The notes beneath the pieces were generated by a model, which saw nothing but the letters and a program-made list of their open reading frames with translations, ran no database searches and was not told where the DNA came from. Shown here piece by piece: positions 54,304 through 63,580 of a DNA stretch of 64,000 nucleotides (position 1 is its first letter; every line of letters begins with the position of its first letter). Source of the DNA: an uncultured Alphaproteobacteria bacterium (lineage in GTDB: Bacteria > Pseudomonadota > Alphaproteobacteria > HIMB59 > GCA-002718135); NCBI GenBank assembly GCA_902514875.1, contig CABXSY010000003.1, positions 44,364-108,363 on the forward strand, read 5' to 3'. Made by a program: the position numbers and the translations under genes.

Positions 54304-55986
54304 ATGAGATATTTTTTATCTTTTATCTTTTTTATCTCTACTTCATTTATGACATATCCTGTTTTTACTAATACTGGTAATTATATTGTTTATGAAACAG
54401 GTTTAGTTATTCCACCTGGTGCAGAAAATATTTCATTTAATTTTGTTGGTATTGAAATTGAAAATGAAATCGAAGAAATGATTGAGCTTCGTAAAAATTT
54501 ATTTAAATCAAAAATTTTTAAAACAATAACATTAAAAGATTTTTATAATTTATTGATTGCATTAGAACAACTATATGTTTTAAATGGATATTTTTTAACG
54601 CGTTTTATTGTTCCACCTCAAACGATTGAACAAAATACTAAAGTAAAAGCCATTGTTTTCCCTGGTAAAATTGAATCAATTGATTACTCACAGCTAGATA
54701 AACGTATTTCTAAACCAATAAAAAAATATTTTAAAAAACTTGTTGGTATTAAAGGATTAGAATATCCCGTCATTGAAAAATCGATCATTAAATCACGAGA
54801 ATTACCAGGTGTTGAATTAGAAACAACAATTAAGGCAGGAGAGGAGCCTGGAACTTCTTCATTGCAATTGAACGCAGAACATAAATTAGTAAATGGTTAT
54901 TTTACTTACTCAAATGGATTATCAGAAACAGCAGGAAAAGATCAGTTTACTTCCTATGTTAGTCTTAATAGTCCATTTGGTTATGGAGAAAATATTTATG
55001 CAGCCTACGTCTTAGATCCTGAAAACAGTGTTAATGTTCCAATAGATGATACTGAAATAATTAAACGAACAGATTTTCGAGAAGCATATCTTGTTGGTGG
55101 TAAAGTACCAATTCTTGCATCAGACTTTTCTGTATTTGGTGCTGTTAATGAATCTTATTCAGAGCCTAACGGACTAGAAAAAAAGGGGGAATTCAAACAA
55201 ATCAACTTTGGTCTTGAATATCAAATAAAAAATACAAGGCTTATAAAAAATAATCTTTCATTAGATTGGCAATGGATTAAAGAAAGAGAATATTCAATAC
55301 TTCCTAACATCACAGAAGATAACTTTTACGATGAGTACAATGCTCTAGAGTTAAAATATACAACCACTAACTTATCTTTCTTAGATTCTTTTTCGCTTAA
55401 AGGTGGTTCAGCATTAAAATTTGGTACTCCTATCTATACAAACAAAACAGCTGATACAAAAACATTATCCCGTGTTGGTTCCACTTTAAATTTTATAAAA
55501 TGGAATAGTGATATTAATTTGAATAGGCAAATATTTAGAGATTATTTATTGAACACACGTTTTGTTTTTCAAAAACTTGTAAGCGATAGAGGTTTAATTA
55601 ATTCAGAACAAATAAATATAACAGGGCCAGGCCAAATGTCTGGTTATGAATCAGGTAATATGTCTGGTGATCAAGGCTTCTTTCTGCGAACAGAATTGAG
55701 CAGACCTTTTTATCCTTTTTTAGAAGGGGAAGAAGATAAAAGGGAAGAGTCTATACGTATTGAACCGTATATCCATCTTGGTGTTGGTGCTACCTACTAT
55801 AAACGACCAGCCTCAGGTGAGTTCAGCCGAACAGAAGTCGCAAGTGGAGGGTACGGTGTCAAAATTAAAATTCCTCTTAATTCTAATAGTCTTGATATTA
55901 GTTTTGAAGTAGCAGAAGCGGATAAAAGTGTTGAGGGAACTACTTCTAGACCAGTGTATTTACTCAATGCCACATTTTCATTCTAA
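54304..55986 (+). CDS. Two-partner secretion outer-membrane transporter (TpsB, ShlB/FhaC family)
   Basis: 560 aa. Signal-like N-terminus, then POTRA domains over about residues 30-195 (IVFPGKIESIDY and an LPGVELETTIKAG stretch are typical) and a C-terminal beta-barrel (about 200-560) finishing in LLNATFSF with the terminal Phe needed by the BAM machinery. Binds the TPS domain in the periplasm and passes the exoprotein out. Begins the base after the exoprotein 2 stop, so one transporter serves two TpsA partners. Confidence 0.9.
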   Translation: MRYFLSFIFFISTSFMTYPVFTNTGNYIVYETGLVIPPGAENISFNFVGIEIENEIEEMIELRKNLFKSKIFKTITLKDFYNLLIALEQLYVLNGYFLTRFIVPPQTIEQNTKVKAIVFPGKIESIDYSQLDKRISKPIKKYFKKLVGIKGLEYPVIEKSIIKSRELPGVELETTIKAGEEPGTSSLQLNAEHKLVNGYFTYSNGLSETAGKDQFTSYVSLNSPFGYGENIYAAYVLDPENSVNVPIDDTEIIKRTDFREAYLVGGKVPILASDFSVFGAVNESYSEPNGLEKKGEFKQINFGLEYQIKNTRLIKNNLSLDWQWIKEREYSILPNITEDNFYDEYNALELKYTTTNLSFLDSFSLKGGSALKFGTPIYTNKTADTKTLSRVGSTLNFIKWNSDINLNRQIFRDYLLNTRFVFQKLVSDRGLINSEQINITGPGQMSGYESGNMSGDQGFFLRTELSRPFYPFLEGEEDKREESIRIEPYIHLGVGATYYKRPASGEFSRTEVASGGYGVKIKIPLNSNSLDISFEVAEADKSVEGTTSRPVYLLNATFSF

Positions 55987-55992
55987 AAATTT

Positions 55993-57312
55993 ATGATAAA
56001 AATATCTCATATAATGAAAATTTTTACGATAATTATCTTGAAGATCATATTTTTTTACTCAACTTTTGTGAATGCAGAAGTAAAAATTGCAGCCCTTTAC
56101 GCAGAAAGTGGTCCTGTTAGTGAAATTGCAGAAGCAATTGCAGAAGCAAAAAGAGTTGCTGTAGAAACAATTAATGCGGACGGTATTGGTATAGTAGGAC
56201 GAGGTCTTATATCAATTGATACTATTGATACAGGATGTGATCCTACAAAAACAGAAGATAGTTTAAATGCCTATTTAAAAAATAATGATCCAGAAATCCT
56301 TTTAGGACCGACGTGTTCAACAAGTGCTGTCAAAGTTATTGAACAAGCAACTATACCAGACAATATTTTAACAATCTCTTCTTCTGCTAGTTACCCGTTA
56401 CTTTCAACAATTGAAGATAATGATTTATTTTTTAGAACTATTCCTTCTGATATTCAGCAATCAACATCCATTGCTAATTATCTACTATCTAAAAATATAA
56501 GAGAAATAATTCTTCTCTACGGTGATGATAATTATAATTCTACACTCGCTCAAAATTTTTTAAAAGTTTTCACCGAACAAGAAGGTATAGTGTTATTTAA
56601 TACTTTGCTAACTGATAAAACACTGATCAATCAAAACTTCATTAATACATTTGTTGATATTGCTATAGACAATAATCAACCAGGATTAGTCATGTTCCTT
56701 CACGGAAATGAACGTACAGTTAATTTACTAGAACAATTTGTTAATACTGTTTTGACCAGATTACAAGAACTGGAAACTTCAGGTATTTTTAAACATCATT
56801 ATGGTTCTGATAGTATGTTAACGAATGAAGTTAAAGATTTAATCTATTCCTATATTCCTATCCAGTTAAATAAAAATACAACTATTGTTGCCCAAGCAAC
56901 TTCACAAAGTTCAGAAGAATTTCAAACATACGCAAATATAATGTTGAATGCAGGTGTTGATCCTAATTCTCCTTATTCTGCGATTAGTTTTGATACAATG
57001 ATGCTAGCAGCTTTGGCTCTACAACATCAAGCACACAATAATATTACAAAGGAAAATTTATCGAAAAGTTTAGTTAGTGTTGCTAATCCACCAGGAATTA
57101 AAATGGGACCTGGAAGTTGGGAAGCCGCTAGAGCTTTACTTCTTCGCGGTGTTGAAATTAATTATGAGGGTGTATCTGGATCACTAGATTTTGATATTAA
57201 CGGTGATGTTGAAGGTATGTATTCTTTAAATCAAGTCACGGATGATAATCTTTGGTCAGTTGAGCGTTTAGAAAAACTTCACCCTTTTGAGCCTAGAATT
57301 ATTATAGATTAA
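55993..57312 (+). CDS. Periplasmic binding protein, branched-chain amino acid (LivK/Peripla_BP_6) type
   Basis: 439 aa with a signal peptide ending VNA; the ATG at 56014 is an alternative start. The mature protein opens [20 protein letters not shown], and [11 protein letters not shown] and a [11 protein letters not shown] stretch follow, matching type I periplasmic ligand-binding proteins (Leu/Ile/Val family). No permease or ATPase genes are in the window, so it is an orphan. It is 6 bp after TpsB on the same strand, hence co-transcribed with the secretion system; it could be a ligand sensor or a helper. Its stop overlaps the ccrM stop, tail to tail. Confidence 0.85.
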   Translation: MIKISHIMKIFTIIILKIIFFYSTFVNAEVKIAALYAESGPVSEIAEAIAEAKRVAVETINADGIGIVGRGLISIDTIDTGCDPTKTEDSLNAYLKNNDPEILLGPTCSTSAVKVIEQATIPDNILTISSSASYPLLSTIEDNDLFFRTIPSDIQQSTSIANYLLSKNIREIILLYGDDNYNSTLAQNFLKVFTEQEGIVLFNTLLTDKTLINQNFINTFVDIAIDNNQPGLVMFLHGNERTVNLLEQFVNTVLTRLQELETSGIFKHHYGSDSMLTNEVKDLIYSYIPIQLNKNTTIVAQATSQSSEEFQTYANIMLNAGVDPNSPYSAISFDTMMLAALALQHQAHNNITKENLSKSLVSVANPPGIKMGPGSWEAARALLLRGVEINYEGVSGSLDFDINGDVEGMYSLNQVTDDNLWSVERLEKLHPFEPRIIID

Positions 57313-58379
57313 TTTAGTTTGTCTTTTCGGTAATTAGACCGTATTTCATCAAGTAGGATTCTTTTAGACTTATCTTTTACATGCCAAAAATCCCATCCAT
57401 TGCAACTTGGTAGTCCTTGTATTTTTGCTCCCATTTGATGAATAGAGCCTGTTAAATCTTTTATTTTAAGTGTTCCATCAATACTAACCGTTGCCTTAAA
57501 GCGTTCTTTTTTATCTGTTAATACTGCACCAGGTGGAATAATTCCTTGCTCGACTAATTCACCAAAAGGTACTTTTGGTAATTCTTTTCTGCTTTTTGCA
57601 ATTGTGACAACTTCTTCTTTCAATACTCTGGTATTCCTTAATCGTTCTTTTGAAAGTTTAACATAGTCTTTATCTTTTTCTATGCCAATAAAGTTACGTT
57701 GTAATTTTTTTGCAACAACAGCAGTTGTCCCACTTCCAGAAAAAGGATCAAGAACAATATCACCCTTATTTGTCGAAGCTAATAGAATTCGGTAGAGTAA
57801 AGCTTCTGGTTTTTGTGTTGGGTGTGATCGTTGATTGTTATCTTTACGTAATCGTTCTTTTCCTGAACAAATAGGAATATACCAGTCACTACGCATTTGT
57901 TTTCCTTCATTTAGTTCTTTAAGGTTTTGATAGTTGAATGTGTATTTCGCTTCTCTTGATGTTGTGCACCATAATAATGTTTCATGGGCATTTGTAAAAC
58001 GCGTACCACGAAAATTTGGCATAGGGTTTGTTTTATGCCAAATGATATCATTTAAAATCCATAAACCTTCATCTTGAATAGTAGAACCGACACGTAAAAT
58101 ATTATGATAACTTCCTATAACCCAAAGCGCTCCACCTTTTTTTAAAACACGTTTACATTCACTAAGCCATGCATTGGTAAATTGATCATATTCTTTATAT
58201 GTATCAAATTTATCCCAATCTTGTGTAACAGCTTCGACCGTTGTTTGATCAGGTCTGTATAATGTATCCTTTAATTGAAGATTATAGGGTGGATCAGCAA
58301 AAATAAGATCAACCGAATGATCTTTTAGTTTTTTCATTTCCTTAATGGAATCACCTAATATAATTTGATTTTTCATCAT
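57309..58379 (-). CDS. ccrM: CcrM-type cell-cycle adenine DNA methyltransferase (GANTC)
   Basis: 356 aa, the Caulobacter CcrM length. DPPY motif at residues 29-32 ([10 protein letters not shown]) comes first and the SAM-binding DPFSGSGTT motif near 213, the beta-class order. The C-terminal ~85 aa domain ([12 protein letters not shown] onward, ending with an RSNYRK stretch) is the CcrM-specific extension. Methylates the A in GANTC, controlling cell-cycle genes in alphaproteobacteria. Its upstream region holds three GANTC sites, which points to autoregulation. The start may be either of two adjacent ATGs. Confidence 0.93.
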   Translation of the reverse strand: MMKNQIILGDSIKEMKKLKDHSVDLIFADPPYNLQLKDTLYRPDQTTVEAVTQDWDKFDTYKEYDQFTNAWLSECKRVLKKGGALWVIGSYHNILRVGSTIQDEGLWILNDIIWHKTNPMPNFRGTRFTNAHETLLWCTTSREAKYTFNYQNLKELNEGKQMRSDWYIPICSGKERLRKDNNQRSHPTQKPEALLYRILLASTNKGDIVLDPFSGSGTTAVVAKKLQRNFIGIEKDKDYVKLSKERLRNTRVLKEEVVTIAKSRKELPKVPFGELVEQGIIPPGAVLTDKKERFKATVSIDGTLKIKDLTGSIHQMGAKIQGLPSCNGWDFWHVKDKSKRILLDEIRSNYRKDKLN

Positions 58380-58391
58380 AATTGATAAAAA

Positions 58392-58445
58392 GAATCTTTA
58401 AGCAGATATGGAATCAGGTCAATTGAGTTATCAACAGGGGGAATC
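58392..58445 (-). promoter_or_regulatory. Three GANTC sites and a DnaA-box-like element upstream of ccrM
   Basis: GAATC occurs at 58392-58396, 58411-58415 and 58441-58445, a cluster within 54 bp starting 13 bp before the ccrM start. Between the last two lies TTATCAACA (58428-58436), one mismatch from the DnaA box TTATCCACA. GANTC is the methylation target of the adjacent gene's product; in Caulobacter the ccrM promoter is methylation-controlled. Confidence 0.55.
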
Positions 58446-58483
58446 TTTAGGTCGGGATAACATTAAAATTTGGCTATAAACAT

Positions 58484-58508
58484 AAAAAAAAGGGGTCCGA
58501 AGACCCCT
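58484..58508 (-). terminator. Rho-independent terminator with UUCG tetraloop
   Basis: On the minus strand GGGGTC pairs with GACCCC (58502-58507 with 58492-58497) around a TTCG loop closed by C-G, extended by one A-T pair, and followed by at least seven T. It ends the rnhB-side transcript or the small RNA before the ccrM promoter. It is by far the strongest terminator in the window; most other genes converge without one. Confidence 0.85.
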
Positions 58509-58542
58509 GGAATAGTTCATCAAATGGGAGGAATGATGAAAC
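58484..58542 (-). ncRNA. Candidate small RNA with anti-Shine-Dalgarno loop
   Basis: Read on the minus strand this segment begins with a hairpin (arms at 58534-58542 and 58515-58522, one bulge) whose 11-base loop shows CCTCCC, complementary to ribosome-binding sites. A second, very stable hairpin and T-run end it. This order (anti-SD loop then terminator) resembles alphaproteobacterial anti-SD small RNAs such as the cuckoo/CcsR and alpha-r14 families. It may be separately transcribed (a TATATATT box lies just upstream) or be cut from the rnhB 3' end. About 59 nt if it starts at 58542; the true 5' end is unknown. Confidence 0.5.
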
Positions 58543-58631
58543 TTAATATATATTTAGCGTTTGTCGCATCTTTTTGAAGCATAATAAAATAATATTTGGT
58601 ATGCATTCTTTGCATGGATAAAATGGGTAAT

Positions 58632-59246
58632 TTATTTTTTTAACAACGATTTAATTGGTTCAAAAGATTTTCGGTGAAACTGAGTTACACCATGTTTGTA
58701 TATTGCATCAATATGTTTTTTAGTACCATAACCTGCATTTTTTTTCCAATCATAAAATGTAAACTTATGATCAAGTATGCTCATCAGTCGATCACGGTGA
58801 ACTTTTGCAATAATGGATGCACTTGCAATCGATAAAGATTTTTTATCTCCACCTATTATAGATTTTTCATTTTGATAATTTAATGAAAAGTTTCCATCAA
58901 TAATAAGATTTGGATTTTCAAAATTAAATTTATCTATTACTCTTTTCATTGATAATTTTGTTGCTTCCAAAATATTAATTGTATCTATTTCTTCTACGCT
59001 CGCGTAGCCTAAGTAATATTGAAGTTTTTTTTCTTTTTGTAATTTTTTAAAAAATAAGAATAATTTTTCTCTTTGTTTTGCTGTATGTTTCTTTGAGTCA
59101 GTAATAGGTATTTCTGATTCTAAATCATCATAATTAGAAAAATAACATCCACAACTCACCACAGGGCCTGCCAACGGACCTCTACCTACTTCATCTAAAC
59201 CAATCACAGGTCCATCAATTGATTTTTCTATAGAAAAATCAGTCAC
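58632..59246 (-). CDS. rnhB: Ribonuclease HII
   Basis: 204 aa. Catalytic D18-E19 in GLDEVGRGPLAGPVV, with later acidic residues in LIIDGNFSLNY, and ASIIAKVHRDRLM plus the YGTKKH substrate loop. Cuts at single ribonucleotides in DNA. Overlaps the MoaB/MogA stop by one base. Together with RNase HI at 20491 the cell has both enzyme types. Confidence 0.93.
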   Translation of the reverse strand: MTDFSIEKSIDGPVIGLDEVGRGPLAGPVVSCGCYFSNYDDLESEIPITDSKKHTAKQREKLFLFFKKLQKEKKLQYYLGYASVEEIDTINILEATKLSMKRVIDKFNFENPNLIIDGNFSLNYQNEKSIIGGDKKSLSIASASIIAKVHRDRLMSILDHKFTFYDWKKNAGYGTKKHIDAIYKHGVTQFHRKSFEPIKSLLKK

Positions 59247-59773
59247 TATTTTTCATTTAATCTTGGCATGATTTCAACAAAATTACAGGGCTTATGTCTA
59301 ATATCTAATTGATATTGTAAAATTTCATCCCAGCCATCTTTGCATGCACCTGTTGATCCAGGTAAGCAAAAAACATACGTACTATTTATTAAGGCTGCAA
59401 CTGCTCGTGATTGAATTGCTGATGTACCAATTTTTTCAAAACTAATTTGGCGAAATAATTCTCCAAATCCATCGATATGTTTATTAGCAATAGCATTTAC
59501 AGCTTCTGGTGTTGTATCTCTTCCTGTTAATCCAGTCCCACCAGTTGTAATAATGCAATCAATGTTTTCTTCTTTTGACATTGTGTTTAAGGTATCTTTT
59601 ATTTGAGAAACATCATCTGGTATAATTGTCCGCTTAATCATTGTATGACCAGCATCAGTAATGCGCTTTTCTAATGTATCTCCAGATGTATCATTTTCTT
59701 TAGTTCTTGAATCTGAAATTGTAATAACAGCAATATTTATCGGAACAAAATCTAGAGAAGTATCAATTGGCAT
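59246..59773 (-). CDS. Molybdenum cofactor biosynthesis protein MoaB/MogA family
   Basis: 175 aa. TISDSRTKENDTSGDTL and IITTGGTGLTGRDTTPEAV are signatures of the MoCF-binding (MogA/MoaB) fold; LPGSTGACKDGWDEIL is the substrate-binding region. Family members adenylylate molybdopterin. No other molybdenum cofactor genes are in the window. Sits 6 bp after the lytic transglycosylase, as in several alphaproteobacterial genomes. Confidence 0.88.
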   Translation of the reverse strand: MPIDTSLDFVPINIAVITISDSRTKENDTSGDTLEKRITDAGHTMIKRTIIPDDVSQIKDTLNTMSKEENIDCIITTGGTGLTGRDTTPEAVNAIANKHIDGFGELFRQISFEKIGTSAIQSRAVAALINSTYVFCLPGSTGACKDGWDEILQYQLDIRHKPCNFVEIMPRLNEK

Positions 59774-59779
59774 AACCTA

Positions 59780-61525
59780 TTAATAAAGCGGATCATTTCC
59801 ATTTGCTAGCATTTTTAGGGAACGCATTTCTTTATTGTTTTTATTTTGGTAAATCCAATATTTTGTTAAGATCTTTTCTATGAACCATCTTGTTTCTCTT
59901 GATGGAATACTTTCCATAAAAAAGAGTGAGTCTTCCATATAATTTGTTTCATTTTTCCATTTTTGCAAATTTCCTGGACCACCATTATATGCTGCTGCTA
60001 GAAATATAAGATTTCTTGAAACCTGCTCTAGATCTAGAAGATACGTCAAGTATTCTTGCCCCACCTCCAGATTTATTTCTGGATTTTTAAGAATATTACT
60101 ATTGCTTCTTTTTACATCTTTACTTTTGGTGATAAATTTTGCTGTCGAAGGTAATACCTGCATCAATCCTATGGCACCGTCTTTACTTTTAGCTTTTATA
60201 TTAAACATAGATTCTTGATGCATAAAGGCGTGGAGTAATTCTTTTTCTAATTTGAAACCATCTCGTGGCTTCCAAACACTAGTTGGGTAATAGAGGTAAG
60301 TAGGAACATCCATACCAAAGTTCTCAAGCTTATTGACTATTTTTAATTGTGTATAGGCAAGATCAAAATTTTCGGCAATTTGAATAGACTCCTTTGCTAT
60401 TTCTCTATTTAAAATGGAATTGATATGCACAATTTCCTTTTCTAATTCATCCGCAAATCCAACCTGTATGAGTGTCTGTATTCTTTTTCCTGCTGGTATA
60501 TTTAAAATTGTACTATTATTTTTATTTAGATCAGTATGTTCTACCCATTCTATTTTTTCATCTACACCTAAAATTTCTAATGCAAGCATTCCATAAAAAC
60601 TATTTGGATTATTTGATGCTCTTTTTAACCAAAAATTAATATCATCATACCTGCCAAGTTTTGCATATGATCTAGCTGTCCAAAAACTACCTGATGTTTG
60701 ATGCCATGCATCATCTTTTAAGCTAATAGAAAAAAGAGAAAAATATTTTGCAGCATCTTCATATTTTTCTAGTCTCCAAGAACATAGACCAGCCGTCCAA
60801 GCTGCATAAGGAACATATTTTGCAGAATTAACTAGAGCCTCAGTAGCATATTTGATTGCTAAGTCATTTTTATTTGCTAAGAAATACCCTTTGGCTATTA
60901 AATCCTTTTGTTGATCTATCTCAACTTGATCTAATAATAAATCTACATCTCTTTGATTTAATAATTGGAGTGCCCCAGTTGGCCAACCTTTGTTTACTCT
61001 AGATTTGATACCATTAATTAATTTTCTTTTTTCAGCCCTCTGATTGTTAGATAGTTTTATTTGACTTTTATATTGACTAGTCTTTTTATTATTTACTTGC
61101 TGTGATTCTATCCCAATAGGAGCACCAGGTTTAGTTGGGCTTTTATAACCCGCTGGCATTCTGCGAATAGCTAATTTATAAATTTGTTTTGCTTGAGGGT
61201 GGTCATTATATTTTTTGAGCCAATAATATAATTCTAAATACTTTGATCGATAACAATTTGGATGCAAAAACTTTTGTGCATAAATATGTCCTAGTAAAGA
61301 TTTATTTTTAATTTTTAAAATAAAATTGTTTGCACTTTTCCATTTGCATTTTTCTTGAAACTTGTATGCTTGTTGATAATTATATACATCTTCTTCATTT
61401 AGAACCTTTGATGAGAATATATCATCGTATTTGATAACAATATCTTGTTGGTAAGCATAGATTTGTTTTGAAAAAATTACAAAGAATATAAAAAAACAAA
61501 AAATTGAAAATTTTTTATGATACAT
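59780..61525 (-). CDS. Soluble lytic murein transglycosylase (SLT)
   Basis: 581 aa. Signal peptide (hydrophobic about residues 8-24), a long alpha-helical super-helical region, and a C-terminal SLT domain with the catalytic Glu in HQESMFNIKAKSKDGAIGLMQ (about 440-460) and a later AAYNGGPGNLQKW stretch. Cleaves peptidoglycan with 1,6-anhydro product. Overlaps the glycosylase gene by 11 bp. Confidence 0.9.
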   Translation of the reverse strand: MYHKKFSIFCFFIFFVIFSKQIYAYQQDIVIKYDDIFSSKVLNEEDVYNYQQAYKFQEKCKWKSANNFILKIKNKSLLGHIYAQKFLHPNCYRSKYLELYYWLKKYNDHPQAKQIYKLAIRRMPAGYKSPTKPGAPIGIESQQVNNKKTSQYKSQIKLSNNQRAEKRKLINGIKSRVNKGWPTGALQLLNQRDVDLLLDQVEIDQQKDLIAKGYFLANKNDLAIKYATEALVNSAKYVPYAAWTAGLCSWRLEKYEDAAKYFSLFSISLKDDAWHQTSGSFWTARSYAKLGRYDDINFWLKRASNNPNSFYGMLALEILGVDEKIEWVEHTDLNKNNSTILNIPAGKRIQTLIQVGFADELEKEIVHINSILNREIAKESIQIAENFDLAYTQLKIVNKLENFGMDVPTYLYYPTSVWKPRDGFKLEKELLHAFMHQESMFNIKAKSKDGAIGLMQVLPSTAKFITKSKDVKRSNSNILKNPEINLEVGQEYLTYLLDLEQVSRNLIFLAAAYNGGPGNLQKWKNETNYMEDSLFFMESIPSRETRWFIEKILTKYWIYQNKNNKEMRSLKMLANGNDPLY

Positions 61526-62225
61526 TTTTCAATTTTTCTTGTAGCATTTGTAAATCTTCCCAAGAATGTTTTTTATATTGAGGAGATCGAAGTAAAAAAG
61601 CAGGGTGATAGGAAGCTATTGTAGGGATTGATTCATCTAAATTAAGTGATTTGTAATCATGCCATTTACCTCTGAGTTTTCCAAGGGCTAGAGGTGTTGA
61701 TAAAATAGCTTTTGCAGCAACACCTCCTAATAGGAAGATAAATTTTGGCTTAATAATATCAATTTGTCTTTGTAAAAATGGTAAAAATTCTAAAATTTCT
61801 TCATCATTTGGGGTCCTATTATCAGGTGGGCGCCAATTAACAACATTAGTAATATAGACGTCTTCTCTTTGTAAGTTGATTGCTAAAAGCATTTTATTTA
61901 AAAGTTGCCCAGCTCTACCAACAAATGGAATACCTTGCTCGTCTTCATCTCTTCCTGGAGCCTCACCAATTAACATAACTTTTGCATTTAAGCTTCCATC
62001 ATAGACTACTAAATTTTTAGCAGTTTTTTTAAGATTAGAATTGTGATCTTTAAGGTCCTTAATGACCTCATCAATTTTCATTTTTTTATCCCTCGTATTT
62101 ATATTAGGATTAGACAACTCAGATTTTTTCTCATTTTCAAACCAGTTTCTTGGAGAATCTTGAAGAAAATAGTTTACTCCTGAATTAACTATGAATTCTA
62201 AATTTTTTTTATTTGATTGATTCAT
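61515..62225 (-). CDS. Family-4-like uracil-DNA glycosylase without cysteines
   Basis: 236 aa. Motif [13 protein letters not shown] near residue 87 and [28 protein letters not shown] central, and the C-terminal SYHPAFLLR give the family 4 (UdgA) core. Family 4 usually binds [4Fe-4S] by four Cys; this protein has no cysteine at all. The N-terminal ~80 residues are Lys/Asn-rich and weakly conserved. Removes uracil from DNA. Overlaps the SLT gene by 11 bp. Confidence 0.85.
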   Translation of the reverse strand: MNQSNKKNLEFIVNSGVNYFLQDSPRNWFENEKKSELSNPNINTRDKKMKIDEVIKDLKDHNSNLKKTAKNLVVYDGSLNAKVMLIGEAPGRDEDEQGIPFVGRAGQLLNKMLLAINLQREDVYITNVVNWRPPDNRTPNDEEILEFLPFLQRQIDIIKPKFIFLLGGVAAKAILSTPLALGKLRGKWHDYKSLNLDESIPTIASYHPAFLLRSPQYKKHSWEDLQMLQEKLKNVS

Positions 62226-62272
62226 GCAAAATTACAATTATCTATTCATAGTGCAACTCTAGTATTTTTAAA

Positions 62273-63580
62273 ATGATTAATTTGATTAAAAAACTGTTTT
62301 TAATATTTCTGCTTATCGCCTTTAATACTAGTGTTTTTGCAACAAGTAGCTCAACCTTTTTAATCTCACAACTAGCTTTCAAAAACTATGATTATCCTGC
62401 AACATTATTGAATTTTAATGCTGATAAAATAAAACTATCTCAAGACCAACTCCTTGATAAAGCGATAGCAGCGGTTATTACCGAGGATATTAATTTAGCA
62501 AAAGATATTGCCAATAAAATTTTAGAAAAAAACAAAAATAATCAAGAGGCATATTTAATTCAAATTTCATCTTTATTTTTAGATAAAAAATATAATCAGA
62601 TAAAAGAATTACGAGACAAATTAGACCAACCAAATGAATTACTAGATTTTATTTTCTTCTCAAATAATAGACTTAAGGATGGTAATACCATTAGCCTTTC
62701 ACTTGTCGAAATTGTGGCATCATCTTTTTCAAACAATGAGCAAAGACGTTTAAATTATAATTTTTTATTATTTTATACTTCACTTGCTAAATTAATTGAT
62801 CCAAAAAACGAAAGAGCAATAATTATTAAAGCTGAATTATTTGATCAAGTTGGCCAATTTGAAGTAGCAAGAGATACTTTTGAGAAGATTGGTGAAAAAA
62901 GTCCGTATTATCTAGATGCGCAAAGTAGTTTAGCAATTAATTATTTATATAATAGTTCGTATGAAGATGCTGAAAATAAAATTTTATCTATTCTACAAAA
63001 TAACAATAACAACTATGCTCTTAAAAAAATTCTTGGTGATTTTTATCGGTATAATAAAAAATATGATTTAGCTCTATCAATATACAATCAGATGATTGAA
63101 GAAAACCGTGGTGACATATGGAATATATATTATATGAGAGGTATATGTTTTGAACAAATAGGCGATTGGGATTTAGCGGAAAAAGATTTTTTAAAATCGC
63201 TTGAAATAAAATCTGATAGTCCAAATGTTTTAAATTATCTAGCTTATGGTTGGATTGAAAGAGAAATGAAATTAGATCGTTCTTTGCAAATGTTAGAAGA
63301 AGCGTATGAAGCTAATCCTGATAGCTTTTACATTATAGATAGTCTTGCTTGGGCGCATTTTAAAAAAAATAATCTTTCAGAAGCCGCTCGTTTAATGGAA
63401 ATGGTAATAGATATTGCACCAGGTGAAGCAATATCTCTAGACCACCTTGGAGATATTTATTATTCTATGAATAGAAAAAGGGAAGCTATTCATTTCTGGC
63501 AACAAGCTCTAGAATTAGCTGAACCTGAAGATGAAATTGAAGAAAATGTTAAAATTAAATTAGAAAAATTTAATGGATAA
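62273..63580 (+). CDS. Exported tetratricopeptide-repeat protein
   Basis: 435 aa with a signal peptide (about residues 1-23, VFA-T). Several TPR motifs from about residue 175 on, with the clearest around DIWNIYYMRGICFEQIGDWD and YIIDSLAWAHFKKNNLSEAARLMEM. A TPR protein of this form directly precedes ispE in many alphaproteobacteria. Likely a periplasmic or membrane-associated scaffold; partner unknown. Overlaps ispE by eight bases. Confidence 0.85.
   Translation: MINLIKKLFLIFLLIAFNTSVFATSSSTFLISQLAFKNYDYPATLLNFNADKIKLSQDQLLDKAIAAVITEDINLAKDIANKILEKNKNNQEAYLIQISSLFLDKKYNQIKELRDKLDQPNELLDFIFFSNNRLKDGNTISLSLVEIVASSFSNNEQRRLNYNFLLFYTSLAKLIDPKNERAIIIKAELFDQVGQFEVARDTFEKIGEKSPYYLDAQSSLAINYLYNSSYEDAENKILSILQNNNNNYALKKILGDFYRYNKKYDLALSIYNQMIEENRGDIWNIYYMRGICFEQIGDWDLAEKDFLKSLEIKSDSPNVLNYLAYGWIEREMKLDRSLQMLEEAYEANPDSFYIIDSLAWAHFKKNNLSEAARLMEMVIDIAPGEAISLDHLGDIYYSMNRKREAIHFWQQALELAEPEDEIEENVKIKLEKFNG

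Noticed and set aside
58533..58577. Possible 14-residue plus-strand peptide with a GGGAGGA ribosome site
   Set aside because: The GGGAGG lies in the loop of a hairpin and is the reverse of the CCTCCC loop in the minus-strand small RNA; the stem and the minus-strand terminator explain it better. No downstream plus-strand gene exists.
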